Shown here: piece by piece, positions 38,349-46,496 of the stretch
Position numbering within the stretch: position 1 is the first letter of the stretch
Layout: every line of letters begins with the position of its first letter
Virus record (IMG/VR): IMGVR_UViG_3300017714_003662
Location: 1 to 64,000 of that record
Source: a virus
Length of the DNA: 64,000 nt
Direction: 5' to 3' (one strand)
Position numbers and translations under genes: made by a program
The notes under the pieces: model-generated
Told to the model about the DNA's origin: nothing
Databases searched by the model: none
What the model saw: the letters and a program-made list of their open reading frames with translations, nothing else

Positions 38349-39148
38349 ATTATTTCCTTATAAAATTGTATGTTTATTCCACTTTTTAAAAATCTTTCAT
38401 TTGGCTTCATATTTGAAGCACAACTTGCATGTAATTGACATGCATCAAACAAAAATATATCACCTGGTTCAAATTTAAAACAATTTTCTATTTCTAATCC
38501 TTGTAATGTTTTTTTACCTATCTGTGGAAATATATAATCATTAGATTCAAGTTTATCATCGTGTTTACTAATAGTTCCATCTTCTAAATAAAATGTAGGA
38601 TGCTCACGTGCTAATTCATACATACTATCGTTTTGTTCACTTACATAGTCTCTATCAATAGTTATACTATTTCCAATATGCCTCTGCTTTAGAAATGCTG
38701 TATATGTTTCTGCATTATGACTAAGCATTAAAGGTATAACAACACTTTTCCAGGGTATTACTTTGTGTGTCCAGTCATAGACAGTAAGTTCATCTTCTGT
38801 TAACAAATCAACATGACAATCGTGTAGCTGAGTAGTAATATAGAAATTGCCTGTATGGTTAATCCAATAGTTGCCCAGTAACATTTGAAACTTTGTTTCG
38901 AGCCAACTAATACTTTTAAACATTGTATCTATATCTACAACACTTTGAATATTATTACTTGTAGGTGTCCACTTAATGCGTTCACCGTTTGCAAACTGAT
39001 ATTCACTCAGAATTTCAACTTCTTCTGATGTGAAGAAGTTTTCTACAACCTGTGCAGGAGAAAAGTTTTGAATAATCTCTTTTTTGTAATTTTTACAATT
39101 ATCTATATATGTGTTTATGATAAAAAAAATAGTGAATATACTATGTAT
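38345..39148 (-). CDS. 2-oxoglutarate/Fe(II) oxygenase-like protein with no standard start codon
   Basis: The C-terminal part has HDCHVDLL (HxD) and DACQLHASCASN (distal His). The frame stays open upstream of the first ATG (38923) for 75 more codons that look strongly coding (NFSPAQVVENFFTSEEVEIL), typical of the oxygenase N-terminus, but contains no ATG, GTG or TTG. A late promoter (CATAAATA) with the same 5-base gap seen elsewhere puts an in-frame ATA codon at 39148 on +1. I give that as the start. Alternatives are an ATT/ATC codon or a base change removing an ATG. Confidence 0.55.
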   Translation of the reverse strand: MHSIFTIFFIINTYIDNCKNYKKEIIQNFSPAQVVENFFTSEEVEILSEYQFANGERIKWTPTSNNIQSVVDIDTMFKSISWLETKFQMLLGNYWINHTGNFYITTQLHDCHVDLLTEDELTVYDWTHKVIPWKSVVIPLMLSHNAETYTAFLKQRHIGNSITIDRDYVSEQNDSMYELAREHPTFYLEDGTISKHDDKLESNDYIFPQIGKKTLQGLEIENCFKFEPGDIFLFDACQLHASCASNMKPNERFLKSGINIQFYKEII

Positions 39149-39153
39149 ATCAC

Positions 39154-39161
39154 TATTTATG
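39154..39161 (-). promoter_or_regulatory. T4-type late promoter
   Basis: CATAAATA (39161-39154) lies between tRNA-Glu and the oxygenase. Predicted +1 is 39148. Confidence 0.65.
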
Positions 39162-39163
39162 TT

Positions 39164-39238
39164 TGGTAGCCCGTAGGGGAATTGAACCCCTCTTTCAAGG
39201 TTGAAAACCTTGCGTCCTAACCGATAGACGAACGGGCC
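39164..39238 (-). tRNA. tRNA-Glu (UUC)
   Basis: Acceptor GGCCCGT/ACGGGCT, discriminator A, encoded CCA, anticodon loop TTTTCAA (anticodon TTC), T loop GGTTCAATTCC. Confidence 0.93.
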
Positions 39239-39240
39239 AG

Positions 39241-40191
39241 TTAAATTTTATGTGCAAATGTTTTTTGAACCCAGTCTCTTTTTTGTTCCATTAGGTATGC
39301 ATAATTATCAATATTATATTGCATATTTTGAGTTTTGTCAATTTCTAAATAATCTAAAACTTCATCTAAATCATCTAACCAATTTTCACTTTTTATTAAT
39401 AATTTATCACTATTAACCTTGAATTGTTCACCAATGCCATCTTCCATAGTGACTTTTTTTCTATCATCCCATATTCTATCTAGGTCATCGTGTGCATTTA
39501 ATTCTACTTTTTCAGGATCTTTGTGATTTTGTTCTACTAATGCATTACATAAATCCCAATGCATAAAATTAAGTTGCCACATATATTTTAATTCACCTGC
39601 ATCAAATGCATCATGCATTTTTTTATGATAAAGTCTATACCAATATTCTTTCCATCGTGTAGTATCTTGTCCATCTAAATGATGATGATCTTCATACCAT
39701 ATTTTAGAAGCTGTGTCAATATCACTATGTTGTTGTTCACCAAATGCATATCCTGTAATATAATGTGTAAAAGTTTCTATAAAAGGTTGTCTACAAATTA
39801 CTACTTTGTCTGCACCTTCTATTCTACTGTATATGTTTGATGTGCGACCAAAATAATTAGCCCATACAACATGTTCAAACTGTTCTTCATATTTTCTATA
39901 ATGACTTATAAAGTCTACAGATTCATTCTCAAGCTCAGGTTGACTTGGACCAAGTTTTCCTACCGAACCGTTTGTTAAATTTTCCATACGTTGCATACAA
40001 AGATAATGGTCATCAAAATACTTAGATTCTCTGTTATCACTTATTACTTTGTTAAATAACCTGCCTCTATTAGCGTTATTTACATCGGAATCAAATTTAA
40101 ATATTTGTGGTCCAATATTTTCTTCCTGACATAATAACCATGCAATACTTTCTGGTGCGCCTAAATCATGTCCATAAATTATTGACAACAT
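39241..40191 (-). CDS. unknown phage protein (316 aa)
   Basis: Starts with a strand and loop (MLSIIYGHDLGAPESIAWLL), then long Trp/His/Asp-rich helices. KVVICRQPFIETFTHYITGYA in the middle resembles the 3'-phosphate region of sulfotransferases, but the match is weak. An AAGGAAT sequence precedes the ATG. It is flanked by tRNA genes on both sides and probably shares their transcript. Confidence 0.55.
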   Translation of the reverse strand: MLSIIYGHDLGAPESIAWLLCQEENIGPQIFKFDSDVNNANRGRLFNKVISDNRESKYFDDHYLCMQRMENLTNGSVGKLGPSQPELENESVDFISHYRKYEEQFEHVVWANYFGRTSNIYSRIEGADKVVICRQPFIETFTHYITGYAFGEQQHSDIDTASKIWYEDHHHLDGQDTTRWKEYWYRLYHKKMHDAFDAGELKYMWQLNFMHWDLCNALVEQNHKDPEKVELNAHDDLDRIWDDRKKVTMEDGIGEQFKVNSDKLLIKSENWLDDLDEVLDYLEIDKTQNMQYNIDNYAYLMEQKRDWVQKTFAHKI

Positions 40192-40209
40192 GTATACATA
40201 TTCCTTTAT

Positions 40210-40284
40210 TGGAGCGGGTGATGAGATTCGAACTCACGACATTTTCGTTGGCAACGAAATGCTCTACCACTGAGCTACACCCGC
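40210..40284 (-). tRNA. tRNA-Gly (GCC)
   Basis: Acceptor GCGGGTG/CACCCGC, discriminator T, encoded CCA, anticodon loop TTGCCAA (GCC). Confidence 0.92.
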
Positions 40285-40287
40285 ATA

Positions 40288-40377
40288 TGGCGGAGAGAGT
40301 GGGATTTGAACCCACGGTGGACTTTCACCCACGCTGGTTTTCAAGACCAGTGCATTAAACCGCTCTGCCACCTCTCC
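40288..40377 (-). tRNA. tRNA-Ser (UGA)
   Basis: Acceptor GGAGAGG/TCTCTCC, discriminator G, encoded CCA, anticodon loop CTTGAAA (TGA), and a long variable arm typical of tRNA-Ser. Confidence 0.92.
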
Positions 40378-40408
40378 CATAACTCCTCTTGGGCACCATC
40401 CATTTAAT

Positions 40409-40416
40409 TATTTATT
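40409..40416 (-). promoter_or_regulatory. T4-type late promoter inside the tRNA cluster
   Basis: AATAAATA (40416-40409). Predicted +1 is 40403, 26 bases before tRNA-Ser, so tRNA-Ser and tRNA-Gly could be boosted late. Confidence 0.6.
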
Positions 40417-40439
40417 AAGAGAAATGGAACTCTTATAAT

Positions 40440-40515
40440 TGGTGGAGCCTAGGAGGATCGAACTCCTGACCTCCTGAATGCAAATCAGGCGCTCTCCCGG
40501 CTGAGCTAAGGCCCC
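40440..40515 (-). tRNA. tRNA-Ala (UGC)
   Basis: Acceptor GGGGCCT/AGGCTCC with the G3-U70 identity pair, encoded CCA, anticodon loop TTTGCAT (TGC). Confidence 0.93.
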
Positions 40516-40721
40516 TGATTAAAATACTTATCCAAGACTTCCAAGCGATCATCTGCTTCAGCTAATTTATTTAATTCAGCAATAACTGCTTCGGTAACGT
40601 CTGAATGTTCACCTATACCTGCTGGCATAGTTTGATAAACTTTAATGTTTGCAATGTGAACTGCAACTTCTCCTTCTGCCTGTTTACGGGCAGCTTCCAT
40701 GATGGCGTCTCCAGCTTTCAT
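40506..40721 (-). CDS. conserved phage hypothetical protein (71 aa)
   Basis: A small helical protein (MKAGDAIMEAARKQAEGEVAV) ending ten bases inside the 5' end of tRNA-Ala. A GAGGA SD precedes the ATG. It lies within the tRNA cluster. No family recognised. Confidence 0.65.
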   Translation of the reverse strand: MKAGDAIMEAARKQAEGEVAVHIANIKVYQTMPAGIGEHSDVTEAVIAELNKLAEADDRLEVLDKYFNQGP

Positions 40722-40847
40722 AGTATCCTCTTTTTCTTTTGTTTAAAAATGTATTGTCTATTGTATTTCCTAACGTGTGCGCCCTAACGCTGTCCTTTAT
40801 GTCCACCTCAAAAATGAGGGTAGGGTCTCCTATATGTTTTCTATCTT

Positions 40848-40932
40848 TGGTGCGCCTGGAGGGACTTGAACCCCCACGCCGTAAAGCACTAGAACCTAAA
40901 TCTAGCGTGTCTACCAATTTCACCACAGGCGC
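40848..40932 (-). tRNA. tRNA-Leu (UAG)
   Basis: Acceptor GCGCCTG/CAGGCGC, discriminator A, encoded CCA, anticodon loop TTTAGGT (TAG), and a long variable arm. Confidence 0.92.
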
Positions 40933-40936
40933 ATTA

Positions 40937-41012
40937 TGGTGCTGCTACACGGACTTGAACCGCGGACCTACTGATTACAAATCAGTTGCTCTACCAGCTG
41001 AGCTATAGCAGC
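40937..41012 (-). tRNA. tRNA-Thr (UGU)
   Basis: Acceptor GCTGCTA/TGTAGCAGC end, discriminator A, encoded CCA, anticodon loop TTTGTAA (TGT). First tRNA behind the cluster promoter. Confidence 0.92.
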
Positions 41013-41022
41013 TTAAAGTATT

Positions 41023-41050
41023 ATTATATACTATATTATTGTTATGTCAA
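41023..41050 (-). promoter_or_regulatory. consensus sigma-70 promoter of the tRNA cluster
   Basis: TTGACA (41050-41045), 16 bp, TATAAT (41028-41023): both boxes are perfect. It reads into tRNA-Thr, tRNA-Leu and downstream genes. Confidence 0.85.
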
Positions 41051-41065
41051 TAGTTATGTATAGTT

Positions 41066-42127
41066 TTATTTATCTTCTAGTTTTACTCTTTTTGTTTCAC
41101 TTCTATAACCGCCATCGCCACATTCTAATTGACACATATTATTAAACATGTGAGAGTATTTCTCGTCTACAAAAGTTTTGTATAAAACATCTTTGTAGTA
41201 TTCATGATTTATAATTTCTTCTACACTGTGTTTGAACACATTATTCCAGTCTCTACCATACTTTTTTTGTAAATCTTTATAAAATTGATTAGCACCAGGA
41301 ACTACATTTTCACTTGCATAGTAGCAACAAGGCCATAACTTTCCTGTTGAATCTATAAAAATTTGTTTCTTGTGTATCATGTAACAATTTATGTTTCTAG
41401 GATTATATTCTTTTTCTTTTTTAATTTTTTGTCTTTCCTTGATATGATCATGTTCAAACTTTTTACTATGCTCTACAACTACTTCTGTTTTTTCTATTTT
41501 TTTTGTTTCTTTGTCTTTTTCAGTAATTAAACTTAGATAAGGCCGTGTATCTCTTGTTCCTTGTCTAAGTTCAAAAGGAATTTTTAGTCGCTTAGATATT
41601 TCATATGCTTCTTCAATGTCATTGTAGTTATGATCAAATACCAAGTATTGCCACGAACACTTACCACCTGTTTTGGCATAAGCAGTCATGTTTCTCATAA
41701 CTGTTTTCCATTTAACATTTACTCTATATAGATGGTTACTTTTTTCTGTACCGTCAACACTAAATCTCACTAGCAATCTATGATCATGCTTATTACTAAG
41801 TTCTCCTAATGCTGTGAATGTTGCGGCTGTGTTTGCACCTGTATTAGTTTCTAATACAATATCGCTACCTCCACTTAGTAGGTAATCACATATTTCAATA
41901 ACTTGAGAATTCATCATAGCATCATCTACTGTTCCACCAAAGAAAAATTCAACATCAGGTCGTAGAAGTTCTTTTGGCACAATATCTTTGATGTGTTGTA
42001 AACTATATTCAAAATTATTTAGGGATTTAGGATCGTAGAATTGACGATTGCATGCAGGACAAGCTGCATTACATTTATTGGTTAATTCAATATCTACTGC
42101 TGTGACTTCGGATAGTTTTAAATACAT
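41066..42127 (-). CDS. fused radical-SAM/SPASM protein (353 aa)
   Basis: The full-length counterpart of the split pairs at 6146-8117. The N-terminal radical-SAM motif is CNAACPAC, followed by FFGGTVDDAMMN and LVRFSVDG. A charged Lys/Glu linker leads to the SPASM part with NCYMIHKK, WPCCYYASE and CQLECGDGG. The substrate is unknown. AATAAATA lies exactly five bases before the ATG, predicting a leaderless late mRNA. Confidence 0.82.
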   Translation of the reverse strand: MYLKLSEVTAVDIELTNKCNAACPACNRQFYDPKSLNNFEYSLQHIKDIVPKELLRPDVEFFFGGTVDDAMMNSQVIEICDYLLSGGSDIVLETNTGANTAATFTALGELSNKHDHRLLVRFSVDGTEKSNHLYRVNVKWKTVMRNMTAYAKTGGKCSWQYLVFDHNYNDIEEAYEISKRLKIPFELRQGTRDTRPYLSLITEKDKETKKIEKTEVVVEHSKKFEHDHIKERQKIKKEKEYNPRNINCYMIHKKQIFIDSTGKLWPCCYYASENVVPGANQFYKDLQKKYGRDWNNVFKHSVEEIINHEYYKDVLYKTFVDEKYSHMFNNMCQLECGDGGYRSETKRVKLEDK

Positions 42128-42132
42128 GCATA

Positions 42133-42140
42133 TATTTATT
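42133..42140 (-). promoter_or_regulatory. T4-type late promoter, leaderless
   Basis: AATAAATA (42140-42133), five bases, then ATG at 42127. Confidence 0.75.
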
Positions 42141-42316
42141 TAGAAGGGAATTTCGTCCTCATAATCAACAAATAATTCTTCTAATAAAATATCTACTTTT
42201 TGTATTATATCTGGTCCAAGATCTTTTGAAAATTCAGAAGCTTTTGAAGTGTAATCTGGCCAATCATCATTGATAAAATCATTATCACAACTCCAGCCTT
42301 CTCTTAATGTACTCAT
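42140..42316 (-). CDS. hypothetical acidic protein (58 aa)
   Basis: A short acidic protein (MSTLREGWSCDNDFINDDWP). It starts in a TGATG overlap with the preceding gene, and its stop touches the next late promoter. No family recognised. Confidence 0.6.
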   Translation of the reverse strand: MSTLREGWSCDNDFINDDWPDYTSKASEFSKDLGPDIIQKVDILLEELFVDYEDEIPF

Positions 42317-42591
42317 CACTTTAACTCAGGAAACATTTGCTCAATATAGTTTGTAACTATAGCACGTGTATCATTGTCTACAGTTCCCATTATATTTACT
42401 CCGTTTGCCTTTACTTCATTTTTAGCCAATTGTAGTAACTCACGTTTATTTAACTGTTGTACAGCATTAAGATTTACTACTTGATTTGAGACAGCATGGA
42501 GGATATATTTGCTAACATCATCAATGTCCATAGGGACTTCGATTTTAGCTTTAATACGCTTCACTCCGTCTTCATAAATTGTTGCTCTCAT
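42316..42591 (-). CDS. hypothetical protein (91 aa)
   Basis: A small alpha/beta protein (MRATIYEDGVKRIKAKIEVP, then NVIMGTVDND-like segment near the C-terminus). A consensus sigma-70 promoter lies about 40 bases upstream; no SD is evident. No family recognised. Confidence 0.6.
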   Translation of the reverse strand: MRATIYEDGVKRIKAKIEVPMDIDDVSKYILHAVSNQVVNLNAVQQLNKRELLQLAKNEVKANGVNIMGTVDNDTRAIVTNYIEQMFPELK

Positions 42592-42630
42592 AATTCATAC
42601 CATTACTTATTGTTGTTTACCAATATATAT

Positions 42631-42659
42631 AATATACAGGTAAGAACGCTTGATGTCAA
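42631..42659 (-). promoter_or_regulatory. sigma-70-type promoter
   Basis: TTGACA (42659-42654), 17 bp, TATATT (42636-42631). Confidence 0.78.
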
Positions 42660-42678
42660 CCATAAATGTTTGTTTTTT

Positions 42679-43920
42679 TTATAAATTTGCTATTTTATTT
42701 TGAAAATCAGCAAAATCTGTGCTATCTGCTGCAATTTGCTGTAATTGATTTTTACTAATAAAATCTACTCCACTTCCTGATGAATTTAAAGTATCAGTTA
42801 GGTTTGTTGTAGTAGCTGGTGGTGGAAATACTATTGCTCCACTTTCTTGTAATCCTGTGTTACCTGGTGCAATTACAGATTCTACTGGTGCTCCAACACT
42901 TGATGCAATTTGCTGTTGTATAGGAGTATCTACTACACCAATGGGTTTGCCGCAATAATCATACACTGTTTCTTTGTTAGATAGTCCTACTGTTGGATCT
43001 GTTTTATTTTGTAGCATTGCAATCATATCATCTGTGAGTAGATAATCAAAAATGTTTCTACCTTGCTCATCTACCTCATATGCGTTAAGTTGATCATATA
43101 ATCCTTGCAATTGTGCAGCTAATGCACTTGCTTGTGAAAACGACATATTATCTGCATCAAATGCTAATCCAACATCTGTATGTGTTTCCTGTTGTCCTGG
43201 AGTAAATGTGCTTCCGCCGCTTGTATCTGTTGTTGCAAAATTATTTTCAAAAGTAATTAAGTTTGATATATCGCTTTTAACACCATCAAGATCTGATTTA
43301 ATTTGATCTCTTAAACTTTGAGGCATACCTGCTAAGTTATCAAAATTATCACCTAACTGTTTCAAAAGACCGCCTGTGAATAAGTCTGGATTAAACTTTC
43401 CATCTGTACCTATACAGCCACCTATATCACTGCCTGCTATTGTTCCAAGTGTATCTAGTATACTTTTACCTGAACCTAAAAAACTACTCATACTATTCCG
43501 AAGCACATTAGGTATAGCTCTTGGTAAAACTGGTGTTCCACAGAAGTTAATCATATTAGCAATAGCTGCAAACTCAGCAATAGCACTGTTTAGCCTATTT
43601 AAAACATTATCAATATTTGTATGTGCAATAAATTCATCTAATGCAGTTTCTACTTGTGCTAAAGAATCCCTAATATCACTAGGAAGTGTTGGCTCTCCTA
43701 ACAGCCTAGCAATATTAATTTTGAGACAAATTTGTAAGTTAGGAAGATTAATACCATTACCGCCGAGTAGACTACAAATAATTTCTTTCATACTAAAACT
43801 AGTTGTACCAACATTAATACCACCATCGCTTATAGTAGCATCGGTTGGAATATTTACAGTTGTTCTATTGATATAATCACTTGCACTTTGTAAACCATTT
43901 GTAAAATCTTCTATTGCCAT
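42679..43920 (-). CDS. virion structural protein, probably baseplate/tail (413 aa)
   Basis: A mostly helical Asn/Asp/Ser-rich protein with no membrane segment, starting directly after the PAAR protein gene. Its size, composition and place beside a spike-tip protein suggest a baseplate hub or tail component of a marine T4-like phage. No specific gp number can be assigned. Confidence 0.6.
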   Translation of the reverse strand: MAIEDFTNGLQSASDYINRTTVNIPTDATISDGGINVGTTSFSMKEIICSLLGGNGINLPNLQICLKINIARLLGEPTLPSDIRDSLAQVETALDEFIAHTNIDNVLNRLNSAIAEFAAIANMINFCGTPVLPRAIPNVLRNSMSSFLGSGKSILDTLGTIAGSDIGGCIGTDGKFNPDLFTGGLLKQLGDNFDNLAGMPQSLRDQIKSDLDGVKSDISNLITFENNFATTDTSGGSTFTPGQQETHTDVGLAFDADNMSFSQASALAAQLQGLYDQLNAYEVDEQGRNIFDYLLTDDMIAMLQNKTDPTVGLSNKETVYDYCGKPIGVVDTPIQQQIASSVGAPVESVIAPGNTGLQESGAIVFPPPATTTNLTDTLNSSGSGVDFISKNQLQQIAADSTDFADFQNKIANL

Positions 43921-43921
43921 A

Positions 43922-44209
43922 TTATCCGCCTATAAAAACATTCCCACTTGCACCTGTTGCACCTGGATTACAATGCGGTCCGCCTGGAAGAGGACATAGA
44001 CCATCGGGTGCAGCACTGTTGCCTTGTATAACAACAAGAATATTACCTACAAACACGTTTGGATTGGAAGCATTTAATGATCCTCCACCATGTGAATTAG
44101 GATTACCGTCAACTGATGCTAGCCTATTATTTACAAAGACATTAGGATTACTAGCAATAGTAGCCGCTCCACAACTTCTTGAATCTCTGTCTCTATGAAC
44201 TCCTGGCAT
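43922..44209 (-). CDS. PAAR-domain spike-tip protein
   Basis: A 95-residue Gly/Asn/Pro-rich protein with repeated SNPNVFVNN / SNPNVFVGN units and His/Cys residues (MPGVHRDRDSRSCGA, GPHC) that can bind the single metal ion at the tip. PAAR proteins cap the tail spike that punctures the outer membrane. It sits one base before the 42679-43920 gene and overlaps the next by one base. Confidence 0.82.
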   Translation of the reverse strand: MPGVHRDRDSRSCGAATIASNPNVFVNNRLASVDGNPNSHGGGSLNASNPNVFVGNILVVIQGNSAAPDGLCPLPGGPHCNPGATGASGNVFIGG

Positions 44210-44499
44210 TATACTGTTTGTATTCCTGTTGTTGCTTTAATATACATGTCAGCCGCATCTTTGACTGTTTTAACTACACATATAATATTATTTAGCGAAA
44301 ATTCAAACTTAGCATCTGGGTCTACTGTAAACATAAATGGTGCTAGTCCTGCTCCATTTTCACCTGCTACTAACATTAATGGTTTTTTAACAATAATAGC
44401 ATTATCTTTTATTTCTTCAAGTCTGCAGACAGTTTCTTCGCCACTGCTTAGTTTTACGCTTACTACATCGCCTACTGTGTATGGTGCTTGTATTAACAT
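44209..44499 (-). CDS. conserved phage protein, small beta-barrel-like (96 aa)
   Basis: VGDVVSVKLSSGEETVCRLEEIKDN suggests an Sm/Lsm-like small barrel. It lies between glutaredoxin and the PAAR protein with one-base overlaps on both sides. Similar proteins accompany T4-like structural genes. The function is unknown. Confidence 0.6.
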   Translation of the reverse strand: MLIQAPYTVGDVVSVKLSSGEETVCRLEEIKDNAIIVKKPLMLVAGENGAGLAPFMFTVDPDAKFEFSLNNIICVVKTVKDAADMYIKATTGIQTV

Positions 44500-44753
44500 T
44501 ATAAAGTGTGTCCTGTTCCGTTATAGTTTGTATCTTCAATGTATTTTATAAATTGTTCGTATCCGCCAACTGATTTGCCGTGTACTTTTATTTGAGGGAA
44601 TGTTCTTGCATTTGGAAAGTTTTTAAAAACTTCTTCTCTATCAAAGTCTTGCCCAAGTTGTTTATATTCAAAGTTGAAAGACCTTGATTCGCATAATGCT
44701 TTCGCTTTCATACAGGAAGGGCAAGCAGGCTTACCCCAGATTTCTATACTCAT
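44499..44753 (-). CDS. glutaredoxin
   Basis: An 84-residue thioredoxin-fold protein with active site CPSC at residues 11-14 and the cis-Pro motif TFPQIKV followed by VGGYE. It re-reduces ribonucleotide reductase after each turnover. It is directly downstream of nrdB with a 4-base overlap, as in T4 where NrdC serves the same enzyme. Confidence 0.9.
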   Translation of the reverse strand: MSIEIWGKPACPSCMKAKALCESRSFNFEYKQLGQDFDREEVFKNFPNARTFPQIKVHGKSVGGYEQFIKYIEDTNYNGTGHTL

Positions 44754-45877
44754 AAACTAAATCCTTTAAATGTATCTTCGCCTACATCCTGTTTTGTTCC
44801 ACCAATTACATAGCTACTAATTTCTGTTTCTTGAGGTGCTACTTGCACTTCTGCTCCACTGATCCATTTTTGTGTCCATGGAAGTGGATTAGCTTGTGGT
44901 GTTTTATATGGACAAGCAACGCCAAGTGCAGTCATACGCTTGTTACAAATCCATTCAATATAATCATGTAGGAGTTGAGCATTTAGACCAATCATACTAC
45001 CATCTCTAAAAAGATAGTTTGCCCATTCTTTTTCTTGCTCTACTGCCTCTACAAACATTTCTTCTACTTCTTGTTCACATTCTATAGCAATTTCTGCAAA
45101 CTCAGGATCTTCTTTTGTTAATACTTTTGAAAGAAGATACTGTGTGCTTGCTAAGTGTAAATTTTCATCACGTGCAATAAACTTAATAATTTTTGCATTG
45201 CCTTCCATTTTCTTAAGTTCAGCAAAAGCCCAACTACAAGCAAATGAAACATAAAAACGAACACCTTCTAGTACATTAACACTATTTAAACATAACCAAA
45301 TTTTCTTTTTTAGCTCACGCTTGCTAATAGTTACTGTCTTACCATTTACTTTGTGTTTACCTTCACCTAATAATTTATAGTATTGAGAATACTCAATAAG
45401 ATCATCGTAATACTTCGAAATATCACCTGCACATTCTACAATTTCTTTACTATCCAACAGTTCATCAAACACTATCGAAGGATCGCTATAAATGTTACGA
45501 ATAATATGTGTATAGCTACGTGAATGAATTGTTTCACTAAATGTCCATGTAATAATCCAATTCTCTAATTCTGGTAAACTAGTAAGATTACCAAAACTTT
45601 CTGCTGGCGCGCGACCTTGTACACTATCAAGTAAAATTTGTCTTTTTAGATTACTTGTAAAAATATGTTGCTCGTGGTCTGTAAGATCTTTAAAATCTTT
45701 AGAATCTTTACTTACATCAACTTCTTCTGGTCTCCAGAAAAAACCAAGCTGTTTATCTGTCAGCTTATCCAATTGTTTGTATTTTACTACATCATATCTT
45801 TGCATTCCTAATCCCTCGTCTAGGAACGCCATGTTTTCTGTATGATGTTTTGTTGCTTCTGTGTTTAAAACTGACAT
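44750..45877 (-). CDS. nrdB: ribonucleotide reductase class Ia, small subunit
   Basis: A 375-residue diiron protein that generates the tyrosyl radical. Asp84, Glu115, His118 and radical Tyr122 (WTFSETIHSRSYTHIIRN) keep E. coli spacing and numbering. RDENLHLAS supplies further iron ligands, and the C-terminal tail would dock to NrdA. It provides deoxynucleotides for phage replication. An AGGAAAT SD precedes the ATG. It is separated from nrdA by one inserted gene. Confidence 0.95.
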   Translation of the reverse strand: MSVLNTEATKHHTENMAFLDEGLGMQRYDVVKYKQLDKLTDKQLGFFWRPEEVDVSKDSKDFKDLTDHEQHIFTSNLKRQILLDSVQGRAPAESFGNLTSLPELENWIITWTFSETIHSRSYTHIIRNIYSDPSIVFDELLDSKEIVECAGDISKYYDDLIEYSQYYKLLGEGKHKVNGKTVTISKRELKKKIWLCLNSVNVLEGVRFYVSFACSWAFAELKKMEGNAKIIKFIARDENLHLASTQYLLSKVLTKEDPEFAEIAIECEQEVEEMFVEAVEQEKEWANYLFRDGSMIGLNAQLLHDYIEWICNKRMTALGVACPYKTPQANPLPWTQKWISGAEVQVAPQETEISSYVIGGTKQDVGEDTFKGFSL

Positions 45878-45878
45878 T

Positions 45879-46496
45879 TTAATTTCCTTCTATACTATTT
45901 AATAGAGATGGTATATCTATATACCGTTTATTATATATATCTTTATCTTGAGTTTGTGTTTCTAATGTTTCTTTTGAATGTATTTCTTGACTTTCAGATA
46001 TGCATATATGTCTAATATTAGATGCATTTTCCATACGAGTAATAATTTCATCAATTTTTTTATTATGTCCTTCAGTATCCCATTCTTGATCCATTCTTCT
46101 TTTTGTATGAATTTCAACTTCATGTGTGTTTGGCGATGATAATATGATATCTATAATTTTATCGTACATAGAAGAATTTATTGCAAAGTCTTCATAACCT
46201 TTTATCCAATCTGTCATCCACCACGATGCATTACTAATATGTATAGTTTTTGATCTAGTTGATAAGTTTTTTTCTAAAGCTGATAGTATTTTTTCATAAT
46301 CTTCTTTTGGCGATTGACTAAAAACTTTGATATCATAATAATCTAAGTAATTAGGATCATTAAAGAATTTATCTTTTAAATCATCTCTAATGACTTCATC
46401 ATCGTTGCATTCTCTAAAGAATTGTAAATCATATGTTCTTGTAGGCCAGTTTTGTTTAATACATACCTGATGTACCTCTTTCGAATTCTTACTCAT
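45879..46496 (-). CDS. unknown protein inserted between nrdA and nrdB (205 aa)
   Basis: A charged, mostly helical protein (RTYDLQFFRECNDDEVIRDD; later HEVEIHTKRRMDQEWDTEGH) without a recognised motif. It overlaps nrdA by ATGA and ends one base before nrdB. The two flanking genes are usually adjacent, so this is an insertion. It shows no homing-endonuclease motif such as GIY-YIG or HNH. Confidence 0.6.
   Translation of the reverse strand: MSKNSKEVHQVCIKQNWPTRTYDLQFFRECNDDEVIRDDLKDKFFNDPNYLDYYDIKVFSQSPKEDYEKILSALEKNLSTRSKTIHISNASWWMTDWIKGYEDFAINSSMYDKIIDIILSSPNTHEVEIHTKRRMDQEWDTEGHNKKIDEIITRMENASNIRHICISESQEIHSKETLETQTQDKDIYNKRYIDIPSLLNSIEGN

Noticed and set aside
43376-43876. 166-codon plus-strand frame opposite the structural protein gene
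   Set aside because: A long antisense shadow of a real gene; the minus-strand frame fits the operon and its overlaps.
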